A stretch of 64,000 nt of DNA, taken from assembly GCF_001902635.1 (NCBI RefSeq), contig NZ_MJAO01000015.1, forward strand, positions 62,001 to 126,000, in the 5' to 3' direction. A program made the translations under genes and the position numbers. Source of the stretch: Serratia marcescens (lineage in GTDB: Bacteria > Pseudomonadota > Gammaproteobacteria > Enterobacterales > Enterobacteriaceae). Shown in pieces: positions 29,618 to 37,877 of this stretch (its first letter is position 1; each line of letters begins with the position of its first letter). The notes below the pieces were generated by a model, which was not told the DNA's origin, did no database searches, and saw nothing but the letters and a program-made list of their open reading frames with translations.

Positions 29618-31546
29618 TTATTCCTCCAGTTGATGAAGACTACGGCTGCGAATCTCTTTCAGCAGCTTGTCTACGACTTCATTTACGTCCAGGCTTCCCA
29701 GGTCTTTACCACGGCGGGTACGAACGGCAACTTTGCCTGCTTCGACCTCTTTGTCGCCGCACACCAACATGTAAGGGACTCGACGTAAAGTATGTTCGCG
29801 AATTTTAAAGCCAATCTTCTCATTTCTCAAGTCCGCTTTAACGCGAATACCTGCATCCTGCAGTTTTTTGGTCAATTGCTGGACGTAATCAGACTGGCTG
29901 TCGGTGATATTCATCACCACCACCTGCACCGGAGCGATCCAGGTCGGGTAGAACCCGGCGTATTCTTCGGTAAGGATACCGATGAAACGTTCCATGGAGC
30001 CCAAAATGGCGCGGTGAATCATTACCGGCACGACGCGATCGTTGTTTTCGCCAACGTACGAGGCGCCCAAACGGCCCGGCAAGAAGAAATCGAGCTGCAC
30101 GGTACCACATTGCCATGCGCGATCCAAACAATCATGCAGGGTAAATTCAATTTTCGGTCCGTAGAAGGCGCCCTCACCCGGCTGATATTCAAACGGAATG
30201 CCGTTCTCGGTCAGCGCGGCGGCCAGGTCTTCTTCCGCTCGGGTCCACATGTCGTCGGTGCCGATGCGTTTTTCCGGGCGAGTGGACAGCTTGACGGCGA
30301 TCTTGTCGAAGCCGAAAGTGCCGTACACATCATAGACCATGCGAATGCATTCGTTCACTTCGGCACGCACCTGCTCTTCGGTACAGAAGATGTGGGCATC
30401 GTCCTGAGTGAAGCCGCGCACGCGCATCAGGCCGTGCAGGGAACCCGACGGCTCGTTGCGGTGGCAACTGCCGAACTCACCCATGCGCAGCGGCAAATCG
30501 CGGTACGATTTCAGGCCCTGGTTGAAGATCTGCACGTGACCCGGGCAGTTCATCGGCTTGATGCAGTATTCGCGGTTTTCCGACGCGGTGGTGAACATCG
30601 CGTCTTTGTAGTTTTCCCAGTGGCCGGTTTTTTCCCACAGCACACGGTCCATCATAAACGGACCTTTCACTTCCTGGTACTGGTACTCTTTGAGCTTCAT
30701 GCGCACGAAGGCTTCCAGCTCGCGGAAGATAGTCCAGCCGTCGTTGTGCCAGAACACCATGCCCGGCGCTTCTTCCTGCATGTGATACAGGTCGAGCTGC
30801 TTGCCGATCTTGCGGTGATCGCGCTTGGCCGCTTCTTCCAGACGCTGCAGGTAGGCGTTCAGCTGCTTCTTGTCTGCCCAGGCGGTACCGTAGATACGCT
30901 GCAGCATTTTGTTCTTGCTGTCGCCGCGCCAGTAGGCGCCGGAGGTTTTCTGCAGTTTGAAATGGTGGCAGAAACGCATGTTCGGCACGTGCGGGCCGCG
31001 GCACATGTCGATGTATTCTTCGTGGTGATACAGGCCAGGACGATCGTCATGGCTGATGTTCTCATCCAGGATCGCCACTTTGTAGATTTCGCCGCGCTCA
31101 GCGAAGGCGTCGCGGGCTTCTTGCCAGCTGACCTTCTTCTTGATGACGTCGTAATCCTTATCGGCCAACTCGTGCATCCGCTTTTCCAGCAGATCCAGGT
31201 CTTCCTGCGTCAGGGTACGGTCGATATCCACGTCATAATAGAAACCGTTGTCGATCACTGGACCGATCGCCATTTTGGTATCCGGCCACAGCTGCTTGAT
31301 CGCATGACCCAGCAGGTGCGCGCAGGAGTGGCGCATGATTTCCAGACCGTCTTCATCTTTGATGGTGATGATGGCCAGCTGCGCATCTGATTCGATCAGA
31401 TCGCCGGCGTCAACCAGCTCGCCGTTGACGCGGCCGGCAATACAGGCTTTCGCCAGGCCAGGGCCGATATCGCGCGCGACATCCATCGGGGAAACGGGGT
31501 GGTCGAAATGACGCTGACTACCGTCAGGAAGAGTAATAACAGGCAT
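29618..31546 (-). CDS. thrS: Threonyl-tRNA synthetase
   Basis: A 642-residue class II synthetase, the same length as in E. coli. Domains in order: N1 TGS-like (1-62), the N2 editing domain with [10 protein letters not shown] near 73 and the second-site CRGPH near 182, the catalytic core with [10 protein letters not shown] near 333 and motif 2 [18 protein letters not shown], and the C-terminal anticodon domain (from about 535). The ATG giving MPVITLPDG is preceded by AAGGA. Only three bases separate its stop from the infC AUU. It represses its own translation through the operator upstream. Confidence 0.96.
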   Translation of the reverse strand: MPVITLPDGSQRHFDHPVSPMDVARDIGPGLAKACIAGRVNGELVDAGDLIESDAQLAIITIKDEDGLEIMRHSCAHLLGHAIKQLWPDTKMAIGPVIDNGFYYDVDIDRTLTQEDLDLLEKRMHELADKDYDVIKKKVSWQEARDAFAERGEIYKVAILDENISHDDRPGLYHHEEYIDMCRGPHVPNMRFCHHFKLQKTSGAYWRGDSKNKMLQRIYGTAWADKKQLNAYLQRLEEAAKRDHRKIGKQLDLYHMQEEAPGMVFWHNDGWTIFRELEAFVRMKLKEYQYQEVKGPFMMDRVLWEKTGHWENYKDAMFTTASENREYCIKPMNCPGHVQIFNQGLKSYRDLPLRMGEFGSCHRNEPSGSLHGLMRVRGFTQDDAHIFCTEEQVRAEVNECIRMVYDVYGTFGFDKIAVKLSTRPEKRIGTDDMWTRAEEDLAAALTENGIPFEYQPGEGAFYGPKIEFTLHDCLDRAWQCGTVQLDFFLPGRLGASYVGENNDRVVPVMIHRAILGSMERFIGILTEEYAGFYPTWIAPVQVVVMNITDSQSDYVQQLTKKLQDAGIRVKADLRNEKIGFKIREHTLRRVPYMLVCGDKEVEAGKVAVRTRRGKDLGSLDVNEVVDKLLKEIRSRSLHQLEE

Positions 31547-31568
31547 TAATAATTCCTTATCTACAGTG

Positions 31569-31589
31569 GTGACCCACACGACAGATCAC
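31569..31589 (-). promoter_or_regulatory. thrS translational operator (tRNA-Thr anticodon mimic)
   Basis: On the minus strand GTGATC pairs with GGTCAC. After a T-G closing pair this leaves a 7-base loop GTCGTGT with CGU at loop positions 3-5 and U at position 2, as in a tRNA-Thr anticodon loop. CGU lies at -34 to -32 from the thrS ATG. The E. coli operator of thrS is known to mimic the anticodon arm here. Confidence 0.65.
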
Positions 31590-31764
31590 ATGCAGTACGA
31601 AAATTGGGTTTTGGGTTTGGTCAGCCAGGTTTCAGATCTCGCCCACAATTGCCAGATTGAAACCTCACTGGGTACACAGAATGGAACGCATACCTTCTCA
31701 GCCGCATTCGGCTAAGCGAATAGTATCACTAAAATTGTTCCGGATAAATAAAGCGCCGCCGCCC

Positions 31765-32388
31765 TCACGCTTTCGCCCCATCCGGCGCAAAAACGGTTTT
31801 CATGTAGCTGGCGGTGGCCAGCAAACACAGGCCGTAGCCCAGCAGTTCGCAGCCCTCTTCCACCATGTTTTTCACCACCCGGTTGTAACCGTCCAGCATC
31901 AGCGTTTGCCACAGCGCACTCATGCCGAACAGGCGTGAAAACACCAGAATACACAACAGGCCGGCGCACATCATGCCGTAACCGGGATGCGTCACGACAT
32001 AGGCCAGGCCGCGCACCGTCGCCGCGATGTGCCTTGCTGCCTGCCACAGGCAAGCCAAGGCGACCGACAGCGCGAACCACACCCAGGCGCCGTGCCACAG
32101 CGCATCGAAGGCGAAGTCCATCTCGCGGATCAGCATGCAGAGAAAGAAGCCGCCTACCAGCATCCAGGCGTAGCGGCGTTCAGCCTGTCGCCGGGCCGCG
32201 GCGAAAAAACCGCCGGCGATGGCGACCAGCAACAGCGCCTGCGTCGTTTCGGTCAGCGAGGTTTCATGCACGAAGTTATGCAGCCAGTGTACGTCGAAAA
32301 ACACCAGGCCGACCAACGCCGCCAAAAAAGCACCGGAAAGCGCGAACGCGCCAATTTTCCCCAGTAAAAGTTTCAGTTCGTCTTGCAT
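31765..32388 (-). CDS. Inner membrane protein, function unknown
   Basis: A 207-residue protein with about six hydrophobic segments, at roughly residues 10-32, 49-65, 75-90, 101-120, 133-155 and 183-200. Between them are FDVHWLHNFVHETSLTETTQ and MLIREMDFAFDALWHG, acidic loops with conserved-looking His and Glu. I do not recognise the family. The ATG at 32388 is preferred because GAGA lies six bases upstream; a second in-frame ATG at 32400 has no ribosome site. It stands alone between the thrS leader and a short plus-strand gene. Confidence 0.75.
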   Translation of the reverse strand: MQDELKLLLGKIGAFALSGAFLAALVGLVFFDVHWLHNFVHETSLTETTQALLLVAIAGGFFAAARRQAERRYAWMLVGGFFLCMLIREMDFAFDALWHGAWVWFALSVALACLWQAARHIAATVRGLAYVVTHPGYGMMCAGLLCILVFSRLFGMSALWQTLMLDGYNRVVKNMVEEGCELLGYGLCLLATASYMKTVFAPDGAKA

Positions 32389-32646
32389 AATCAATCTCAT
32401 TATCGTTTTAAAGCGCGCCTATGGTAGGCAGCTGAGCCTGCGGGGTGTAGCAATTGGTGCGAAACGTCGGCCTTTGCCGGACAACTGCGGCGAAAAAGGC
32501 CATAAAACACAAAATTTGTACGCCACATCTCAAGCGCGGCCCCTTTTGCCACCACCGTTCGGCGATGTGCCCGCGCTATTTGGCGATCTCCGGCGGCAAC
32601 CGCTATCCTGAAACCAGTCATGACCCAACCGAGACTTATTCAGAAG

Positions 32647-32874
32647 ATGAACCGGTTACTCGCTGTCCTCGTTGTTCTGTGCGCGGTGTTAGCGACGTTG
32701 TATGGGCTGGTGCACTTTGGCGCGCGTTCGGTGCCGCGGGCGATTGCGGTCACCGAAATGCAATTGGGATGTGAAGATGAACCTGAACTCGCCAACGATT
32801 GCAGCGGCGAAGACGACGCTCCCGCCGACGAGTTTCGCCAGTCTGGCGCGCTGAACGCGCAAGCCGACGGCTAG
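32647..32874 (+). CDS. Possible small single-pass membrane protein
   Basis: A 75-residue frame with an N-terminal hydrophobic helix (MNRLLAVLVVLCAVLATLYG) followed by an acidic tail containing two Cys (LGCEDEPELANDCSGEDD). The hydrophobic-then-acidic pattern and codon use look like those of a real gene, but the ribosome site is poor and no family is recognised. An in-frame ATG at 32620 is an alternative start. It lies 102 bases ahead of marC on the same strand. Confidence 0.4.
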   Translation: MNRLLAVLVVLCAVLATLYGLVHFGARSVPRAIAVTEMQLGCEDEPELANDCSGEDDAPADEFRQSGALNAQADG

Positions 32875-32930
32875 CCTTACGGTTGCTTCCCATTGCCGCC
32901 AGGCACGCGGCGGGCTAGGCTGTTCACTCA

Positions 32931-32951
32931 TTGGCCGCCGTTTGGCGGCTT
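32931..32951 (+). other. Hairpin in marC leader
   Basis: GGCCGCC, a GTTT loop and GGCGGCT form a short GC-rich stem between the small ORF and marC. It could end the upstream transcript, but there is no T-run. Confidence 0.4.
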
Positions 32952-32976
32952 AAACGTTGCACAGGGAGTCTATTTT

Positions 32977-33666
32977 ATGACGGGTATTTTGCAGTTATTC
33001 CAGGCCATCGGACTGGGTTTGGTGCTGCTGTTGCCGCTGGCCAACCCGCTGACCACGGTGGCGCTGCTGCTCGGGTTGTCCGGCAATATGACGCGCGAAG
33101 AGCGCAATCAGCAATCGCTGATGGCCTCGGTTTATGTGTTCTGCATCATGACAGTGGCGTTTTACGCCGGGCAAGTGGTGATGAACACCTTCGGTATTTC
33201 GATCCCCGGCCTGCGCATCGCCGGCGGCCTGATCGTCGCCTTCATCGGTTTCCGCATGCTGTTCCCGCAGCAAAGCGCCGAAGAGGCGCCGGAAGTGGAA
33301 ACCAAGTCGCACGAGCTGCGCCATAAAACCTCGGCCAACATCGCCTTCGTGCCGCTGGCGATGCCGAGCACCGCCGGGCCGGGTACCATCGCGATGATCA
33401 TCAGCTCGGCGTCGAGCATCAAAGACAACACGCTGGGTTTCGAACCTTGGGTGCTGGCCGTGGCGCCGGTCGCCATCTTCCTGACGGTAGCGGTGATCCT
33501 GTGGGGCTGCCTGCTCAGTTCCGGTGCCATCATGCGCTTGGTGGGGAAAAGCGGCATCGAGGCGATCTCGCGCCTGATGGGCTTCCTGCTGGTGTGTATG
33601 GGCGTGCAGTTCATCATCAACGGCGTGCTGGAGATCATCTCCACTTATACGCCGCACGCCGCCTGA
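32977..33666 (+). CDS. marC: MarC family inner membrane protein
   Basis: A 229-residue protein with six predicted transmembrane helices. It is nearly colinear with E. coli Mar[21 protein letters not shown] near the start, [40 protein letters not shown] and [20 protein letters not shown]. MarC was once linked to multiple antibiotic resistance, but its biochemical role is unknown. The start is the ATG at 32977 after ACAGGGAG. There is no marRAB next to it. Confidence 0.88.
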   Translation: MTGILQLFQAIGLGLVLLLPLANPLTTVALLLGLSGNMTREERNQQSLMASVYVFCIMTVAFYAGQVVMNTFGISIPGLRIAGGLIVAFIGFRMLFPQQSAEEAPEVETKSHELRHKTSANIAFVPLAMPSTAGPGTIAMIISSASSIKDNTLGFEPWVLAVAPVAIFLTVAVILWGCLLSSGAIMRLVGKSGIEAISRLMGFLLVCMGVQFIINGVLEIISTYTPHAA

Positions 33667-33703
33667 CCGTTAAACATGGGCGCGATGACCGCGCCCGTTG
33701 CCG

Positions 33704-34837
33704 TTATTTCCCCGCCGGCGCCTGCGCGCCCAAAATGCCCTTGCCTTCCGGCACTTCGGTAAAGCGGTTGAGGATCTCGCTATAGGTCTTGGCCGGGTCC
33801 AGATCCGGGAACTGCGACGGATAGATAAATTTCGCCAAATACTCCAGCCCGACAATGTTGTACGGGTGGTTGTAGAAGTTATGGTAGATGCCGTAGAACC
33901 GCCCTTCCTTCACCGCCGACACCTGCGCGAACCCCGGGCGCTGCTTCATGCGGTTGAAAGCCTCATCCACCTGCTGCTGCGTCACGCCATAGCCAAACGG
34001 CACCGCGGCGTTGGTCTTGCTGGCCCACTGCGAGCCGGAGACGATGTAGGCGTCCGGTTTCAGGCTGATCACTTTTTCCAGCGCCACGTCGCCGGTCGCG
34101 CCCGGCAGCAGCGCAGAGCCGATGTTGCGCGCGCCGACCGCTTCCACCAACGCACCCCAGCCGACGTGAGAGTGGGTATAGCAGCAGGACTCCAGTCCGT
34201 TCAGGCCGGCCTTGGCTTCAAAGAACACCAGCGGTTTGGGTTCCACCGCCTGCGTCTTGGCCAGAATGGCCTGGTAGTGCTGCTGATAATAATCGGTATA
34301 TTGCTTGGCCTCGCTTTCGCGGTTGAGGGTTTCCCCCAGCAGCGTCACGCTTTTCGGCGTGTTTTCCACCGGCTTGAGCATGGTGTCGATAAACAGCACC
34401 GGCACGTTCAGCGCCTTCAGCTTATCCAGCACACCGGTTTGGCTCAGCGAAGGTTTGGAACGCAGCTGGGCGATCATCAGATCTGGCCGCTTGGCGATCA
34501 CGCTCTCCAGGTTGACTTCGCCCTTGTCGCTGAACCCCATATCGATAATGTTTTTCGCTGCCGGCCATTTGCTTTGCAAGATGTCCCAGGTCGCCGCGTC
34601 GCTTTTCTTCAGCAGGTTGTTCCAGGCCACCAGCCGATCGAACGGGTTGGCGCGATCCAGCAGCGCCAGCGTGAGAATGTCGCGCCCGTCCTGCACCACG
34701 ATGCGTTTTGGCTCTTGCTGGAGGGTAAGCGTCTGGCCGGAGGTGTCGGTCAGGGTCAGCGGATAGGTGGTAGCCATCGCCGGGGCGGAAAGCGCGGCGG
34801 CGCAAACCAGCGCCGACAGAGTGATTCGACGGTGCAC
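33704..34837 (-). CDS. Fur-regulated iron-complex binding protein, orphan
   Basis: A 377-residue periplasmic binding protein with a signal peptide (MHRRITLSALVCAAALSAPAMA). The class III fold is evident: KRIVVQDGRDILTLAL near the start, RPDLMIAQLRSKPS, PVLFIDTMLKP, and VISLKPDAYIVSGSQWA. CCYTHSHVGWGAL contains two adjacent Cys. Related proteins carry ferric siderophores or heme-type ligands. No permease or ATPase gene is beside it, so it must feed a transporter elsewhere. A Fur box and promoter lie about 40-60 bases before the GTG/ATG region. The ribosome site is AAGGAG. Confidence 0.8.
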   Translation of the reverse strand: MHRRITLSALVCAAALSAPAMATTYPLTLTDTSGQTLTLQQEPKRIVVQDGRDILTLALLDRANPFDRLVAWNNLLKKSDAATWDILQSKWPAAKNIIDMGFSDKGEVNLESVIAKRPDLMIAQLRSKPSLSQTGVLDKLKALNVPVLFIDTMLKPVENTPKSVTLLGETLNRESEAKQYTDYYQQHYQAILAKTQAVEPKPLVFFEAKAGLNGLESCCYTHSHVGWGALVEAVGARNIGSALLPGATGDVALEKVISLKPDAYIVSGSQWASKTNAAVPFGYGVTQQQVDEAFNRMKQRPGFAQVSAVKEGRFYGIYHNFYNHPYNIVGLEYLAKFIYPSQFPDLDPAKTYSEILNRFTEVPEGKGILGAQAPAGK

Positions 34838-34870
34838 GAAAAGCTCCTTGGTAAATAATTCAATCCGGGA

Positions 34871-34899
34871 ATAGTAATGAGAATGGCTAGCATTATCAA
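34871..34899 (-). promoter_or_regulatory. Promoter of the iron-binding-protein gene
   Basis: On the minus strand TTGATA (34899-34894), 17 bases and TACTAT (34876-34871). The Fur box fills the spacer. Confidence 0.6.
34879..34897 (-). promoter_or_regulatory. Fur box
   Basis: GATAATGCTAGCCATTCTC on the minus strand matches the 19-bp Fur consensus at 15 positions and lies between the -35 and -10 elements. Confidence 0.75.
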
Positions 34900-34958
34900 A
34901 GATAACGCCGCATCACCCGGCGATTAATTGCAAAGGGATGTGTAAAACGACGTTAAGA

Positions 34959-34980
34959 GGCGCGCCGGAAACGGCGCGCC
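34959..34980 (-). terminator. Hairpin after the amino acid permease gene
   Basis: GGCGCGCCG, a four-base loop and CGGCGCGCC lie 7 bases after the permease stop. The downstream bases are only moderately T-rich. Confidence 0.55.
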
Positions 34981-34987
34981 CAGAGGA

Positions 34988-36271
34988 TCACACCAGGCCG
35001 TAGATCAGCGCCGACAGCGCGATCAACCCCATCACCAGCACGAATACGTTGCTTGCCGCACGGTATTTGCGCATCGCCGGCACCGCGCGCACGGCGTACA
35101 TCGGCAGGATGAACAGGATCGCCGCAATCAGCGGGCCACTGATGGTTTCGATGATGTGCAGCGCGCTCGGGTTCCACACCGTCGCCGCCCAGGTGAGCAG
35201 GAACAGCGACACCGCCGAGATGCGGTGCGTCATGCGCGAACTGAGCGGCTTGCCGACCGCGCGCGTAACGCCGTCGATCAGGCTGGTCGCCCCTTCCGTC
35301 ACGCCCAGCGAGGTGCCGAGATAGGATTTGGCCATCGCCAGCATCGCCATCACCGGGCCGAGATAGGCGATCAGCGGGTTGGAGAACTTGTTGGCCAACG
35401 TGGTCAACACCGTGATGTTCTGTTCTTTCGCCTGCAGCATGTCTTCATGCGACAGGCTCAGCACGCAGCTGAACACGAAGAACAACACGGTGACGCAGAT
35501 CAGCACGTAGCTGTAGCGCATGATGCGCGCGCAGCGGCGTTCCGCTTTGTCACCGTACAGGCTTTTTTGGGTCGAAGCGAAAGAAGAGATGATCGGCGCA
35601 TGGCTAAAGGAGAACACCATCACCGGCACCGCCAACCACAGCGAATGCCACAGCCCCGGCGTGTCAAAGCGCGTAGCGGCCAGACCGTGAACGAAGTTGG
35701 CGGTATTCCAGGTCGGCATCAGATACAGCGAAATGCCCATCAGGAACACCAACAGCGGGAACACCAGCATGCCCATCGCCGCCACGATGCTGTCTTTGCC
35801 GCGCAGCAGCACCAGATTGAGCACCACCACCACCGCCAGGCTCAGCCAGACGCGCGGCAACGGCGCCACGTGGAACTGATGGATCAGGAAACTGTCCAGC
35901 GCGTTGGTGATCGAAATGCTGTACACCAGCACGATCGGGAAGAACGCCATCAGGTACAGCATCATGATGATTTTGCCGGCCAACACGCCGAAGTGTTCCA
36001 CCACCACATCGTGAATGTTGCCGTCGCGGCTGGAGCCGGAAAGCACGAAGCGGCTGAGCGCACGGTGCGGCAAATAGGTCAGCGGGAAAGCGAACAGCGC
36101 CATCAACAGCAGCACCAGGGGGCCGTTCAGCCCGGCATTGATCGGCAAGAACAACGTGCCGGCACCCACCGCAGTGGCATAGAGACCGAACATCCAGACG
36201 GTGTCGGTTTTGTTCCATTTGGCAGGCTGAGCGGCCGTCAGCGTGCCTGAATCGGGAGAAATCGTACTCAT
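34988..36271 (-). CDS. HAAAP family amino acid permease (SdaC/TdcC-like)
   Basis: A 427-residue inner membrane transporter with eleven or so helices, of the hydroxy/aromatic amino acid permease family. Family features are DTVWMFGLYATAVGAGTLFLPINAG in helix 1, FPLTYLPHRALSRFVLS, MVFSFSHAPIISSFA and KSYLGTSLGVTEGA. The nearest known members carry serine or threonine with protons. The exact substrate cannot be read from sequence and no catabolic gene such as sdaB is adjacent. Transcription unit of one gene. Confidence 0.8.
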   Translation of the reverse strand: MSTISPDSGTLTAAQPAKWNKTDTVWMFGLYATAVGAGTLFLPINAGLNGPLVLLLMALFAFPLTYLPHRALSRFVLSGSSRDGNIHDVVVEHFGVLAGKIIMMLYLMAFFPIVLVYSISITNALDSFLIHQFHVAPLPRVWLSLAVVVVLNLVLLRGKDSIVAAMGMLVFPLLVFLMGISLYLMPTWNTANFVHGLAATRFDTPGLWHSLWLAVPVMVFSFSHAPIISSFASTQKSLYGDKAERRCARIMRYSYVLICVTVLFFVFSCVLSLSHEDMLQAKEQNITVLTTLANKFSNPLIAYLGPVMAMLAMAKSYLGTSLGVTEGATSLIDGVTRAVGKPLSSRMTHRISAVSLFLLTWAATVWNPSALHIIETISGPLIAAILFILPMYAVRAVPAMRKYRAASNVFVLVMGLIALSALIYGLV

Positions 36272-36527
36272 GAGACAGTCTACCTTAATCTGCGGCGCTA
36301 ACGATTGCGCCTAACGGGATATCCTTCTCCGCGAATTTTTAATAGTAATCAGTAAATTAAAGCGATATTTCATACTTGCGCCTGATGAAAGGACGGCAAA
36401 GGATAATGAAAAATCCCCTGCGGGTCTATGTTTTATCGGCCGAGCGGGCGATTTGTGACCGGATAATGCTGAAAAAATCGGCGCGCGCAGGAAAAACGAA
36501 GGGCCCCCTGCGGAGCCCTTAAGCGGT

Positions 36528-37865
36528 TTACTTCTTCGCGTCCGGATGGTCCGGCACCTCGGCGCTGCCCATCTCCTTCTCGTCACGGATCATCGAGCGG
36601 TCTTTACGCACGCTGGCCACGTCGGAGGCGCTCACCGGTTTGGCGCTGTTGCCCCAGCTGGAGCGGATGAAGTTCACCACGTCCGCCACCTGCTGATCGT
36701 TCAGACGCCAGCCGAACGGCGGCATGGTGATGTTGGATACCGCCCCCTGCACCGCCGGCGTGGTGTTGCCGGTCAGCACGATGTGGATCAGCGAGGTCGC
36801 ATCCTCGGTTTGCACCACCGGGTTGCCCTTCAGCGACGGGAAGGCGCGCTTGTAGCCCACGCCGTCGGTGCGGTGGCAGGCCGCGCAGTTATCGACATAG
36901 AGCGCCGCGCCGGGCTTGCTGTCGTCGCCGCGCCACAGATCCTTGGCCACGCTGTCTTCGACCGGCGCCGTCTGTTGCTTGCCGTCTTTCGGCGGCAGCG
37001 ATTTCAGGTAGCGCGCGATGGCGGTCAGATCGTCGTCACTCAGGTATTGCAGGCTGTGTTCCACCACATCGCTCATGCCGCCAAACACGATCGCCTTGTC
37101 ATTGCGGCCGGTTTTCAGGAACTCGGTCAGCTCCGCTTCGCTCCAGCTGCCCAGGCCGTCTTTACGATCGCCGCGCAGGCTGGACGCGACCCAGCCGTCG
37201 ATCGGCGCGTTGCTGCCGGACAGGTAGTCGTTGCTTTCGCTGTCGCTCAGCGCTTTTTCCTGCATGGTGATGCTGCGCGGGGTATGGCAAGCGCCGCAGT
37301 GGCCCAGGCCTTCCACCAGGTAGCGGCCGCGTTCAATCACCGGATCGGCCTTGGCGTCAGCCACGAAGTCCGCCGGCGTCGGCGCGAACATGCCGCGCCA
37401 GATGCTCAGCGGCCAGCGCATCGACAGCGGCCACGGGATGTCGGAGTCCTTGTTGGCCTGCTCCACCGGCTGCACGCCGTGCATGAAATAGGCGTACATG
37501 GCGCGCATGTCGTCCTCTTTCACCAGCGCGAACGACGGGTACGGCATCGCCGGGTACAGGGTGCTGCCGTTTTTGGCTACGCCCTTACGCACCGCGTTGT
37601 CGAAATCCTCGAAGCTGTAATCGCCGATGCCGGTTTTCTTGTCCGGCGTGATGTTGGTGGAGTAGATGGTGCCGATCGGCGTCTCCATCGCCAGGCCGCC
37701 GGCGAAGGTTTTGCCGTTCTTGCCGTCGGTGTGGCAGGCCACGCAATCGCCGGCGCGCGCCAGGTATTCACCGCGCTTGATCAGCTCGCTGCTGACGGTG
37801 GCGTCCTGCGCCCAAACGGAGAAACTCACTGCACTGAGAACCAGTGCCGGTACAAATGCTTTCAT
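36528..37865 (-). CDS. Gluconate 2-dehydrogenase, triheme cytochrome c subunit
   Basis: A 445-residue periplasmic membrane-anchored cytochrome with a signal peptide (MKAFVPALVLSAVSFSVWAQ) and three heme c sites: CVACH (41-45), CGACH (190-194) and CAACH (327-331). It takes electrons from the flavoprotein subunit and passes them to ubiquinone. It ends in a charged, possibly processed tail. It is the last gene of a three-gene operon with the small and flavin subunits, the arrangement of membrane-bound gluconate, 2-ketogluconate and sorbitol dehydrogenases. Confidence 0.88.
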   Translation of the reverse strand: MKAFVPALVLSAVSFSVWAQDATVSSELIKRGEYLARAGDCVACHTDGKNGKTFAGGLAMETPIGTIYSTNITPDKKTGIGDYSFEDFDNAVRKGVAKNGSTLYPAMPYPSFALVKEDDMRAMYAYFMHGVQPVEQANKDSDIPWPLSMRWPLSIWRGMFAPTPADFVADAKADPVIERGRYLVEGLGHCGACHTPRSITMQEKALSDSESNDYLSGSNAPIDGWVASSLRGDRKDGLGSWSEAELTEFLKTGRNDKAIVFGGMSDVVEHSLQYLSDDDLTAIARYLKSLPPKDGKQQTAPVEDSVAKDLWRGDDSKPGAALYVDNCAACHRTDGVGYKRAFPSLKGNPVVQTEDATSLIHIVLTGNTTPAVQGAVSNITMPPFGWRLNDQQVADVVNFIRSSWGNSAKPVSASDVASVRKDRSMIRDEKEMGSAEVPDHPDAKK

Positions 37866-37877
37866 CGTTCGCCGTCC

